From Bacteroidota bacterium (lineage in GTDB: Bacteria > Bacteroidota > Bacteroidia > B-17B0 > Aurantibacillaceae): a stretch of 40,323 nucleotides of DNA. This document shows, in pieces, positions 24,064 to 32,093 of this stretch (position 1 is the stretch's first letter; every line of letters starts with the position of its first letter). The position numbers were made by a program, and so were the translations under genes. The stretch lies in NCBI GenBank assembly GCA_900299295.1, contig OMJH01000004.1, forward strand, positions 1 through 40,323, in the 5' to 3' direction. A model generated the notes under the pieces. It saw only the letters and a program-made list of their open reading frames with translations. It was not told where the DNA came from and searched no databases.

Positions 24064-24702
24064 ATGAAAACCACAAGAAACACTAAAAATTTATATTCCC
24101 CAACCGTATATCTTTTTGTATTCCTTTTTATCGTTTTTGGATATTCATTTCCCCTAAAAGCTCAATCACCTATTATTGATTATTCCAATCAATTTTTACT
24201 TCCCGGGATAATTGTGGATGGAGATACTGTGGCGCTGGTGTGGCTGGAAACGGTTACGGTTCAGGCTGAGATGAAATTTGCTTCCAAACGTGATAAGGCG
24301 GCGTGGGACAGGTTAAAAAACAATGTCAAAAAAGCGTATCCATACGCTATAATTGCTGCGGCTCGTTTTCATCAATATGAAAATGAATTAAGCAATATTC
24401 CGGATGAGCTTAAACGAAAAGCTTATATGAAAGAGGCGGAGAAACAATTAAAGCGAGAATTTGAAGGCCAGTTAAAAAAACTTACAGTCAGGCAGGGAAG
24501 GATTCTCATTAAACTGATTGATCGTGAAACCGGTAAAACTTCGTTCGAACTAGTTAAGCAATTACGAGGTAATTTCAGTGCCTGGGTGTGGCAAAACCTG
24601 GCACTTTTGTTTGATTCAGATTTAAAGTCAGAATATGATCCCAATGGTTCTGATAAATTGATTGAATTGGCAATTGCTCAAATTGAATCCGGAGCTTACT
24701 GA
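24064..24702 (+). CDS. DUF4294 exported protein
   Basis: 212 residues with an N-terminal hydrophobic signal (about 14-33, FVFLFIVFGYSFPLKAQ). The rest matches the DUF4294 family known from Bacteroidota, including a VDGDTVALVWLE opening, a helical KKAYPYAIIAAARF segment and the RQGRILIKLIDRETG region. Function unknown; probably periplasmic. It follows the biotin carboxylase gene on the same strand and may share its transcript. Its end overlaps the convergent Ppx/GppA gene by seven bases. Start ATG at 24064 gives a standard signal peptide. Confidence 0.85.
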   Translation: MKTTRNTKNLYSPTVYLFVFLFIVFGYSFPLKAQSPIIDYSNQFLLPGIIVDGDTVALVWLETVTVQAEMKFASKRDKAAWDRLKNNVKKAYPYAIIAAARFHQYENELSNIPDELKRKAYMKEAEKQLKREFEGQLKKLTVRQGRILIKLIDRETGKTSFELVKQLRGNFSAWVWQNLALLFDSDLKSEYDPNGSDKLIELAIAQIESGAY

Positions 24703-25625
24703 TGAAATAATTGCAGTAATGCACCTTCCTTCAAACTCCAAAGGGTGCTTTTCATTTGTTTCGGTTTTACTTTTTTTAAAACGAATTGAACGAAAAGTGC
24801 TGCAACCACAATCATTTCTACCCTCATCGGAATTAAACCTTTTATATTTTCTCGCTCGGTTCGAGTTGAACCGATCACTAAATCGCAAATACAATTGAAT
24901 TCTTCAAAGGAGTAATCTCTACAGTTGGGATTTGTTGTTAATGGTTGATTTTTGAATTTTTCATCCATCATTTCCAAAAACGAATCAAAAGCACCCGATG
25001 ACCCAATGAGTTCGTGGACCGGATTATGGTTAAGTGCACCAAAAAGAGATTGTAATTCTGAATTAAGATAATTTTCAATTTTCAGGATATTCTCACTGGA
25101 AATCGGATCCTCAGGTGCAAAACGTTGTATCAACCGCGCCGCCCCCAGTAAATAACTTTCTTTCCAGATTATTCCATTCCGGTTTCCAATGATGAATTCC
25201 GTACTGCCTCCTCCAATATCCATTATCAATGAATTTTTATCGTTTAATTGTGCGGCCGCTGCATTACCACAAAAAATCAACTCTGCTTCCATTTCGCCGC
25301 TAATAATTTCAATTTCAATTCCGGTTTCAATTCTTGCAGCCTCAATAAAAACAGCTCCATTTTTAGCAGTTCTGATTGCGCTTGTTGCCAAGGCACGAAT
25401 CTCTTTTATGTTGTGTTTTTTAAGAATATGCGTGAAATCGCCTAAGGCTTTAATTCCCCGACTAATTGCTTCATCCGATAAATATCCTTCATTAATTGTT
25501 CCTTTTCCCAGCATTACTGGTATGCGACACGAATCAATTTTATCGAATCCGGTGTTGGTGCGTCTGGCAATTAGTAGGTTAAAAGTATTTGTACCCAAAT
25601 CAATTACCGCAACAGTTCGTGTCAT
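24696..25625 (-). CDS. Ppx/GppA-family exopolyphosphatase / pppGpp phosphatase
   Basis: Cytosolic phosphohydrolase of 309 residues in the sugar kinase/actin-like fold. It begins with the phosphate-binding loop VIDLGTNTFNLL and has the second loop LIMDIGGGSTEFI at about 141-153. It matches the short form (Ppx/GppA domain only, about 300 residues) common in Bacteroidota, without the C-terminal HD-like domain of E. coli Ppx (513 residues). It may hydrolyse polyphosphate or pppGpp; the sequence alone does not decide. It is divergent from the importer operon (54 bp between starts) and overlaps the DUF4294 gene tail to tail by 7 bp. Confidence 0.92.
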   Translation of the reverse strand: MTRTVAVIDLGTNTFNLLIARRTNTGFDKIDSCRIPVMLGKGTINEGYLSDEAISRGIKALGDFTHILKKHNIKEIRALATSAIRTAKNGAVFIEAARIETGIEIEIISGEMEAELIFCGNAAAAQLNDKNSLIMDIGGGSTEFIIGNRNGIIWKESYLLGAARLIQRFAPEDPISSENILKIENYLNSELQSLFGALNHNPVHELIGSSGAFDSFLEMMDEKFKNQPLTTNPNCRDYSFEEFNCICDLVIGSTRTERENIKGLIPMRVEMIVVAALFVQFVLKKVKPKQMKSTLWSLKEGALLQLFHQ

Positions 25626-25679
25626 TAAAAACCTGTTATTTGTGAATTAATATTTAAATATACTGAATAAATTAGCGAG

Positions 25680-26810
25680 GTGAAATCAGTTGTAATAATT
25701 GTCTTAATCATTGTTGCAAGTTTTTTTTCTTGCGTTGATAAAAAGGACAAGGATGTAAGGTCAAGGCATAACTCCCGGGTTGAATCAGCGCTTTTTTCCA
25801 TTGTTCAAAATAAGGGTTTTAAAGTCGTACATGTTTTTAAAGATAATTTCCATCAAGATACACTGTTTAATTATGTGCTTTATCATCGTGGGGAAATAAA
25901 ACCCTCTGTGAATTTTTCTGCTGTTTATATTGAGACTCCTGTGCGAAGAGTCGCATGTCTGTCGAACATCTATGTGGGTTGCCTGACTCGATTGGGTCTT
26001 ACGCACACAATTGTGGGTGTTGATGACGCCAAAAATATTTGTAATGCTGAAGTTCGCCAAGGTGTAGCATCAGGTCAAATCCAGGAATTAAATGTTGGAG
26101 AAAATCTCAATATCGAAAAAGTGCTACTTCTTCATCCTGACATTATTTTTCGTTTTGGAACAGGTAATGAACTTTTAGATTTTCCGGAATTACTGAAACA
26201 ATCTGATATCCCTGTTGCAATAAGTTTGGATTACCGTGAAGCAAATCCATTAATCCGGGCATCTTGGTTAAAATTTGTTGCAGCCTTTTTTGAGATGGAT
26301 TCTGACGCTGATTCTATTTTAAATACAATTAATCAAAATTACAATTCGTTAAACGAAAAAGTAAGAAACACTTCTTTTCATCCTACGGTTGTTACGGAAG
26401 TACCTTATAAAGAGGTATGGTATGTTCCCGGAGGCAAAAGCTACATGGCAGCACTTTTAAAGGATGCTGGTGCGAACTATCTATGGGCGGATGATCAACA
26501 TGAAGGAAGTCTTGCGCTTTCATTCGAACAAGTTTTTAAAAAAGCAGTAAATGCGGACTTCTGGTTAAATGTGCAACACTGTAAAACAATAAATGAAGTG
26601 GAAAATTATGATTCACGAAATAAAAAGTTTAAGGCATTTCTTAATAGAAATATTTATAATAATGATTTAAGAAATACAAAATCAGGAGCTTTTGCGTATT
26701 GGGAAACAGGTTTAATTTCACCGGATGAACTACTAGCCGATCTAATTTCTATCTTTCATCCTGAATTATTGCCCAATCGTCAGTTCAGGTATTATCGAAA
26801 ATTAAATTGA
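25680..26810 (+). CDS. Substrate-binding lipoprotein of a metal-chelate/cobalamin-type ABC importer
   Basis: 376 residues. A type II signal peptide ends at C18 (ASFFSC), placing the protein as a lipoprotein. The body follows the class III periplasmic-binding (BtuF/FepB) fold, with VACLSNIYVGCLTRLGL and the DYREANPLIRASWLKF stretch seen in Bacteroidota relatives of siderophore or cobalamin binding proteins. Start is GTG at 25680, since no ATG precedes the signal peptide. Its stop overlaps the permease start. No TonB receptor or riboswitch is visible; only 54 bp separate it from the divergent Ppx/GppA gene. The ligand is undetermined: cobalamin, haem or ferric siderophore are all possible. Confidence 0.88.
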   Translation: MKSVVIIVLIIVASFFSCVDKKDKDVRSRHNSRVESALFSIVQNKGFKVVHVFKDNFHQDTLFNYVLYHRGEIKPSVNFSAVYIETPVRRVACLSNIYVGCLTRLGLTHTIVGVDDAKNICNAEVRQGVASGQIQELNVGENLNIEKVLLLHPDIIFRFGTGNELLDFPELLKQSDIPVAISLDYREANPLIRASWLKFVAAFFEMDSDADSILNTINQNYNSLNEKVRNTSFHPTVVTEVPYKEVWYVPGGKSYMAALLKDAGANYLWADDQHEGSLALSFEQVFKKAVNADFWLNVQHCKTINEVENYDSRNKKFKAFLNRNIYNNDLRNTKSGAFAYWETGLISPDELLADLISIFHPELLPNRQFRYYRKLN

Positions 26811-27835
26811 AAAATTCAGCTTCTACACGTTTAAAATTTTTATTTGCTTGCATTGTCATGTTGCTCGCTTTTCTCTTTTCCTTGTCTTCAGGTGTTTCTG
26901 ATTTGGGCGCGACCGAAATAATTCGGATTTTATTTAATAACTCGACTCCCGAATTACTTAAGGATATTTTTTTTCAGTTTCGTTTACCAAAAACATTTAC
27001 AGCTATTCTCGCCGGAATGGCCTTGTCTGTATCAGGCTTATTAATGCAAACCTTGTTTCGGAATCCGCTTGCCGGTCCTTACGTATTAGGAATTACCGGG
27101 GGATCAAATTTGATGGTAGCATTACTGGTAATGGGCACAACGGCTGCAGAAATTCAATTTACTTCCGTAGTCAATAATATTGCAGTTCCTGTTTCTGCTG
27201 CAATCGGCGCGTTAATCGCCTTGTTTTTTATTCTTCTGATTTCAATAAAGGTTCATTCTTCGGTTTCGTTGTTATTGGCTGGTTTAATGTTAGGATTTAT
27301 ATACGGTTCAATACAAAATATCCTTGAATTTCTGGCAAGTCCTGAGGCTATAAAACGATTTACCTTGTGGAGCATGGGTAGTTTGGGAAATGTATCTATA
27401 CATCAGCTTTTTTTACTTTCGTTATTTGTTTTACCTGGATTTCTTTTCGCATTTTTCCTATCCAAACAGCTTGATGTTTTTATGTTGGGCGATGATTATT
27501 CAACTTCTTTAGGAATAAATTTAAATTTTTTCAGGTGGTCTGTTGTGCTCGTTACCGCTCTGCTCACCGGTGTTGTTGTTGCATACTGCGGGCCAATTGC
27601 ATTTATTGGCCTTGCCGTTCCTCATTTAACCCGAATGATCTGGTTAACGCCCCATCATCGTATATTAGTTCCTGCCACTGCAATAACCGGTGCAACCTTA
27701 TTGTTGTTATGCGACGGATTAGGGAATATGTTTTCGAATCATTTTGTGATTCCAATTAACATTGTTACCTCTTTAATCGGGGCACCTTTCGTTTTATATT
27801 TACTATTTCGAAACACAACATTTCAATTTGGGTAA
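26807..27835 (+). CDS. FecCD-family ABC importer permease
   Basis: 342 residues with about nine or ten membrane helices, the inner-membrane channel for the binding protein upstream. Typical FecCD features are visible: FRLPKTFTAILAGMALSVSGLLMQ, RNPLAGPYVLGI, the MLGDDYSTSLGIN region and the C-terminal GPIAFIGLAVPHLTR. It opens with TTG at 26807, which overlaps the TGA stop of the binding-protein gene, an arrangement expected of coupled translation. It ends by overlapping the ATPase start by one base. Substrate not readable. Confidence 0.92.
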   Translation: MKNSASTRLKFLFACIVMLLAFLFSLSSGVSDLGATEIIRILFNNSTPELLKDIFFQFRLPKTFTAILAGMALSVSGLLMQTLFRNPLAGPYVLGITGGSNLMVALLVMGTTAAEIQFTSVVNNIAVPVSAAIGALIALFFILLISIKVHSSVSLLLAGLMLGFIYGSIQNILEFLASPEAIKRFTLWSMGSLGNVSIHQLFLLSLFVLPGFLFAFFLSKQLDVFMLGDDYSTSLGINLNFFRWSVVLVTALLTGVVVAYCGPIAFIGLAVPHLTRMIWLTPHHRILVPATAITGATLLLLCDGLGNMFSNHFVIPINIVTSLIGAPFVLYLLFRNTTFQFG

Positions 27836-28614
27836 TGGCCACACATGAACTGGATTTAAAAAATGTTTCTATTGGCTATGGAAAGAATAAAATTCTTTTT
27901 AATGAATTAAGTTTTTCCATTGGTTCAGGTGTTTCTTCGATAATTGGTTTAAATGGAAGCGGGAAATCAACATTGATAAAATCGATTGCCGGATTACTCC
28001 CTTTACAGCAGGGTAAAATATTTTTAGATCGGAAAGACACCGCTGAATGGTCGGCAGTTGAAAAGGCAAGGAAATTCAGCATTTTATTAACCCAGCGTCC
28101 CAAATTACCCTACTTTTCAGTTTATGATTTTGTTGCTATGGGACGAAGTCCATATACTTCAATTACCGGGAAATTGACCCCTGAAGATGTTGAACAGATT
28201 GAAAAGGCATTAATAAAATGTGGTATTGAAAGTTTAAGAAATTCTTTAATTGATGAAATAAGTGACGGGCAACGACAAAAATGTGCGCTTGCTTGTGCAA
28301 TTGCTCAACAAACACCGGTTATTTTGCTGGATGAACCCACTACATTTCTTGACTTCCGTTCTCGATATTCCTGGATGGAATTGTTGCAATCTCTTGCCGC
28401 AGATGAAGGCAAAATCATTTTATTTGCCTCTCACGATCTTGAGGCCGTTTTTCATTTTTCCTCGCAGTGTATTTTACTCACAGAAAGTGGTAAAATTGAA
28501 TTAATCGTAAAAGACAACTTTCATTCCTCGATCGCCATCAGTGAAATGCTAAAAAATTCCTCCTTGAAATTTGACGGCGATCACTTACGTTTCTTACATT
28601 CCGCAAATAGCTAA
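27835..28614 (+). CDS. ABC importer ATPase (FepC/BtuD type)
   Basis: 259 residues, cytosolic. Walker A GLNGSGKST near 42-50, signature ISDGQRQK near 141-148 (this form with D instead of the second G is common in Bacteroidota relatives), Walker B VILLDEPTTFLD near 162-173, and H-loop FASHD near 199-203. It drives the FecCD permease encoded just upstream. Start is the ATG at 27835, sharing a base with the permease stop (TAATG). It ends with the same type of overlap into the WD40 gene. All motifs appear competent. Confidence 0.93.
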   Translation: MATHELDLKNVSIGYGKNKILFNELSFSIGSGVSSIIGLNGSGKSTLIKSIAGLLPLQQGKIFLDRKDTAEWSAVEKARKFSILLTQRPKLPYFSVYDFVAMGRSPYTSITGKLTPEDVEQIEKALIKCGIESLRNSLIDEISDGQRQKCALACAIAQQTPVILLDEPTTFLDFRSRYSWMELLQSLAADEGKIILFASHDLEAVFHFSSQCILLTESGKIELIVKDNFHSSIAISEMLKNSSLKFDGDHLRFLHSANS

Positions 28615-29519
28615 TGGTACGTGTTAAACAAGTTTTTTCTTTATCAGGTCACGCTGCCGCCATTTATTTTTTATGTGAGGGTACAAGACGCGGTACAGTT
28701 ATAAGCGGAGGCGCAGACAAGTTTATTGCGCAATGGAATCTTGAAGATGGAACTCAGGATAAATTTTTTGCTAAACTTCCTTCGCCTATTTTTTCTATGC
28801 TAAATTTACCGGAGGCGCAGCAGTTATGGATAGGTACAGCCAACGGAAATATTCATGTAATTGATACAAAATCAAATCGTGAAATTCATACCTTTTCGTT
28901 TCATAAAGCTCAAGTATTTTGCATTGAGCAATCTCCCAAAAATGGTTTGGTTTACACATGTGCAGGCGACGGGACTCTCGCCCTTTTTGATAATGAAAAG
29001 CTAACTAATTTAGAATTTATCAAAGTAAGTCAGCAAAAACTGCGTTCCATTAATTTTTTGCAAAACAATATTTTAATTGCCGAGGGCGGTGGGAATAGTT
29101 TGCTGTTTGATGCTGCTTCAAGTAGTGTTGTAACGACTTTCAAATCTGATTCTTTTGCTACCAATTGCCATCTCTTTTCTCAGCAAGGTTCTCTTCTTGT
29201 TTCCGGAGGCAGAGATGCACACTTGCGCATTTGGGATATCGCTGATAACTTTAAGTTGCTGAAAAAAATTCCCGCTCATAATTTTGCCATTTACCGTTTG
29301 TTATGTCTCAAAACGGACAAACTTTTTGCAACTGCAAGCAGGGACAAAACCATTAAACTTTGGGACGCTGAATTTCGTCCGTTGTTGAGAATTAACCACG
29401 AACAATTTAAGGGACACACACATTCTGTGAACGCTTTATATTGGAATGAGGAACTAAATCTTCTTGTATCAGCGGGAGATGATCACCGTATAATGGCTTG
29501 GAAATTGGGGTTTGATTGA
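28614..29519 (+). CDS. Cytoplasmic seven-bladed WD40-repeat protein, coupled to the importer
   Basis: 301 residues with no signal peptide or membrane segment. I count seven repeats, from GHAAAIYF to the final AWKL, each ending in a D-x-x-I-x-x-W/F-D type strand (GADKFIAQWN, GDGTLALFD, GRDAHLRIWD, SRDKTIKLWD, GDDHRIMAWK). That is one complete propeller, normally a protein-interaction platform. The ATG at 28614 overlaps the ATPase stop by one base (TAATG), so it is very probably made with the importer. A role in the importer, such as binding the ATPase or the incoming ligand, is inferred only from this position. No enzymatic domain is fused. Confidence 0.88.
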   Translation: MVRVKQVFSLSGHAAAIYFLCEGTRRGTVISGGADKFIAQWNLEDGTQDKFFAKLPSPIFSMLNLPEAQQLWIGTANGNIHVIDTKSNREIHTFSFHKAQVFCIEQSPKNGLVYTCAGDGTLALFDNEKLTNLEFIKVSQQKLRSINFLQNNILIAEGGGNSLLFDAASSSVVTTFKSDSFATNCHLFSQQGSLLVSGGRDAHLRIWDIADNFKLLKKIPAHNFAIYRLLCLKTDKLFATASRDKTIKLWDAEFRPLLRINHEQFKGHTHSVNALYWNEELNLLVSAGDDHRIMAWKLGFD

Positions 29520-29554
29520 AATCATAAATCTTAATTTTTCTAAAGCGTGGTGAG

Positions 29555-29589
29555 TTTGGCGTTTATTCAAGTTTAATTTTCTAACTTTA
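29555..29589 (+). promoter_or_regulatory. Weak promoter candidate for the amidotransferase-like gene
   Basis: TTTG at 29555-29558, a 23-nt spacer and TAACTTTA at 29582-29589 (one mismatch). It ends 13 nt before the ATG at 29603. Confidence 0.33.
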
Positions 29590-29602
29590 AAAAACTTTTA
29601 AA

Positions 29603-30868
29603 ATGCGGAAATTCTTTTTTCTTTTATTCGCTGCATTTTTCTCCGTATCACTTTTTGGCACCTATATTCTGGTTCCAATGGATAATTTTCAGAAAAACCA
29701 CTTAAAGTCATATGGAATTGCCTACTGGGTTTTATCAAACGATATTGAGGTACAATGGTTGTTAAATTACCGTGGCGGAAGTTTTTTATTCCAGTATAAC
29801 AAGCAATTAGCACTGGAGTGTACAACCCGTGATGTTACATTTGAAACACTTCCTGATGCTCAGGTAGCTGCGCTGCTCGATGAAATCAGTAATCCTGAAG
29901 TTAATCAGGATGCAATTAAACTCCAGAAAGCTCCACGCATGGCTGTTTATTCACCGAAAGGGAAACAGCCATGGGATGATGCCGTAACGCTTGTACTTAC
30001 CTACGCAGAAATTCCTTATGACGTAATTTACGACGAAGAAATTTTATCCGATGTCTTGCCGAAGTACGATTGGTTGCATTTGCATCACGAAGATTTTACC
30101 GGACAGTACGGACGTTTTTACAGCAGTTACCGAAATGCACCCTGGTACAAGGCTGAGGTAAAATCGAATGAGGACATGGCAAAGAAACTAGGCTATGGAA
30201 AAGTTTCCCAAATGAAATTGGCTGTTGCTCAAAAAATAAGGGATTATTGTTTTGGGGGTGGGTTTTTATTTGCCATGTGCTCCGCATCTGATAGTTATGA
30301 CGTTGCGCTTGCCGCGGAAGGAGTGGATATTTGTGCGGATATTTTTGATTACGATGCCGCAGATCCTTCCATGAATAAGAAAATCGATTACTCTAAATGT
30401 TTTGCATTCGAAAACTTTACACTCAGTACTAATCCTTATGAATATGAGTTTTCAAGTATAGATACCTACAACTCACGAAGTGCTGCGGGCGTTTCGAAGG
30501 AAAATGATTTTTTTACTCTTTTTGATTTTTCTGCAAAATGGGATCCTGTTCCGAGTATGTTGTGCCAGAATCATGAAACCATGATTAAAGGATTCTGGGG
30601 GCAGACGGTTGGATATGACAAGCGATATATCAAAAAAAATGTTTTGGTGATGGGGGAAAATAAATCCATCAACGAGGCTCGCTACATTCATGGTGAATTC
30701 GGAAAAGGTACCTGGAGTTTTTATGGCGGACACGACCCGGAAGATTATCAGCACCGGGTGGAGGATCCGCCTACCGATTTAAAATTACATCCCAATTCTG
30801 CCGGATACCGTCTCATCTTAAATAACGTTTTGTTCCCGGCTGCCAAAAAGAAAAAACGCCAAACATAG
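29603..30868 (+). CDS. Secreted conserved Bacteroidota protein with class I amidotransferase-like fold (often mislabelled asparagine synthetase B)
   Basis: 421 residues. A signal peptide (MRKFFFLLFAAFFSVSLFG) precedes a domain opening TYILVPMDNFQKNHLKSYG. I recall this kind of sequence being called asparagine synthetase B in related genomes, but I see neither the N-terminal catalytic cysteine at position 2 nor the SGG(L/I)DS pyrophosphatase loop of AsnB. Instead residues about 110-260 look like a GATase1/ThuA-like fold, with the nucleophile-elbow-like FAMCSASDS near 227-235 and a C-terminal GKGTWSFYGGHDPEDY. Activity is unknown and may be absent. It is followed 3 nt later by a small helical protein, so the two are probably cotranscribed. 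Confidence 0.72.
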   Translation: MRKFFFLLFAAFFSVSLFGTYILVPMDNFQKNHLKSYGIAYWVLSNDIEVQWLLNYRGGSFLFQYNKQLALECTTRDVTFETLPDAQVAALLDEISNPEVNQDAIKLQKAPRMAVYSPKGKQPWDDAVTLVLTYAEIPYDVIYDEEILSDVLPKYDWLHLHHEDFTGQYGRFYSSYRNAPWYKAEVKSNEDMAKKLGYGKVSQMKLAVAQKIRDYCFGGGFLFAMCSASDSYDVALAAEGVDICADIFDYDAADPSMNKKIDYSKCFAFENFTLSTNPYEYEFSSIDTYNSRSAAGVSKENDFFTLFDFSAKWDPVPSMLCQNHETMIKGFWGQTVGYDKRYIKKNVLVMGENKSINEARYIHGEFGKGTWSFYGGHDPEDYQHRVEDPPTDLKLHPNSAGYRLILNNVLFPAAKKKKRQT

Positions 30869-30871
30869 AGG

Positions 30872-31294
30872 ATGTATCGCAAGGATTACATCATGCGCAT
30901 GGTGGAAGATTTCGGGCGTTTATTGAATGAAATTATTCACCTACGTAAAGAATCAAAATTAACGGAAGCAGAAAAGAAAATTTCTGCCGCAGGTGAGGTT
31001 TATTTTACTTTTTCATTTGAAGAAGTTCTGAATTTTCCTGATGATGGTTTGCGCGAGGAACTTATTTCTAAAAAGAAACTACACCCGCAACAAATCAGAA
31101 TGCTTGCTGAGATTTTTTTTCAAAAAGGTTGGATATTCTTGGATAAAAACGAAAATTTAAAAATTAATTATTTTAAAAGATCATTGACGCTGTTCAAGAT
31201 GTTTCTTGAGCTTGAACCAAGCCTTTTTGATGTAGAGGTAATTCAACGACTTTCCATTTTGCATGATTTATGTAGTTCCACCGGTCTGAATTAA
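30872..31294 (+). CDS. Small helical protein (DUF6483-like)
   Basis: 140 residues, predicted almost entirely helical and cytosolic. The opening MYRKDYIMRMVEDFGRLLNEI resembles the start of DUF6483-type proteins, and the LRKESKLTEAEKKI and FFQKGWIFLDKN stretches are TPR-like. Function unknown. It starts 3 nt after the secreted amidotransferase-like gene. It differs from that neighbour in having no export signal, so a shared function is not obvious. Name match from memory only. Confidence 0.6.
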   Translation: MYRKDYIMRMVEDFGRLLNEIIHLRKESKLTEAEKKISAAGEVYFTFSFEEVLNFPDDGLREELISKKKLHPQQIRMLAEIFFQKGWIFLDKNENLKINYFKRSLTLFKMFLELEPSLFDVEVIQRLSILHDLCSSTGLN

Positions 31295-31339
31295 TTGGAT
31301 AAAAATTATTACAGGTTAGGAATATTTGAATGTGTGTTT

Positions 31340-31347
31340 TATATTTG
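31340..31347 (+). promoter_or_regulatory. Putative -7 box for the small outer-membrane protein-lipA operon
   Basis: TATATTTG, exact TAnnTTTG match, ending 17 nt before the ATG at 31365. A TTTG at 31325-31328 is only 11 nt away, too close for a normal -33 element. Confidence 0.42.
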
Positions 31348-31364
31348 TTTAAGTTGTATTATTC

Positions 31365-32093
31365 ATGCGCTACTTGCTGACCATAATTTTGTTTTTAATT
31401 TTAACTCATTTGGTTTCAGCCCAGGCATCCACTCCAAATTCCGTATCAAATGTTTTACTGAGAAATGAAGCAAGTTTTGGGGTTGTTCTCCATTCCGAAG
31501 GCGCCGGTATGCTTTATCGCCGTGGTAAACATGTGACAGGAACACGGAAGAGAATACTTGAAATTGAGGGAGTAACAATGCATCATCCGAAGGAGATTAA
31601 AATTTCACGGTCTGATAATTCAAAAGGGTTTTATTTTGGAAAATTGAATTCGCTTTATTTTGCGCGCACCGGTGCAGGATTTCATCGTGTTTTGTTTCGT
31701 AAAGGGGAAGGGCGAGGTGCTGAAATCCGTTACGCTTTTATTGGAGGAGGTACCTTGAGTATGGCCAAACCAGTTTTTCTAGATATTTACGGCACCGATC
31801 AAAAAACTGTTTCGAGTGAAAGATATGATCCGGACATTCATAATTCTACCAATATTTATGGGAGATCCTCTTTTTTTACCGGAATTCGTTACACCCGGAT
31901 TTACCCTGGTTTTTATGGAAAAGTTGCGTTGAGTTGTGAACTGGGGGATAATAAAGATCGTTTACGTTTATTGGAAGTCGGAGCAGTTGCTGACATTTTT
32001 CCGTTTGCAATTCCCGTGATGGCAAGTCAGAATCCTCAAAATATTTTCGCTAATTTTTACATCAGTTATTCCTTTGGAAAAAAGTGGATTTAG
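31365..32093 (+). CDS. Small outer-membrane protein upstream of lipA
   Basis: 242 residues. A clear signal peptide (1-19, LVSAQ) and a beta-rich body ending in [14 protein letters not shown], with alternating hydrophobic and aromatic residues, fit a small outer-membrane beta-barrel (perhaps eight strands). I do not recognise a named family. It shares an operon with lipA, whose start lies inside its last codons (10 bp overlap); I recall a similar exported protein beside lipA in related genomes but cannot verify it. Any link to lipoate metabolism is unproven. Confidence 0.68.
   Translation: MRYLLTIILFLILTHLVSAQASTPNSVSNVLLRNEASFGVVLHSEGAGMLYRRGKHVTGTRKRILEIEGVTMHHPKEIKISRSDNSKGFYFGKLNSLYFARTGAGFHRVLFRKGEGRGAEIRYAFIGGGTLSMAKPVFLDIYGTDQKTVSSERYDPDIHNSTNIYGRSSFFTGIRYTRIYPGFYGKVALSCELGDNKDRLRLLEVGAVADIFPFAIPVMASQNPQNIFANFYISYSFGKKWI

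Noticed and set aside
25626-25679. Possible cobalamin riboswitch upstream of the importer
   Set aside because: Only 54 bp separate the two divergent genes, far too short for the aptamer, and no B12-box was seen.
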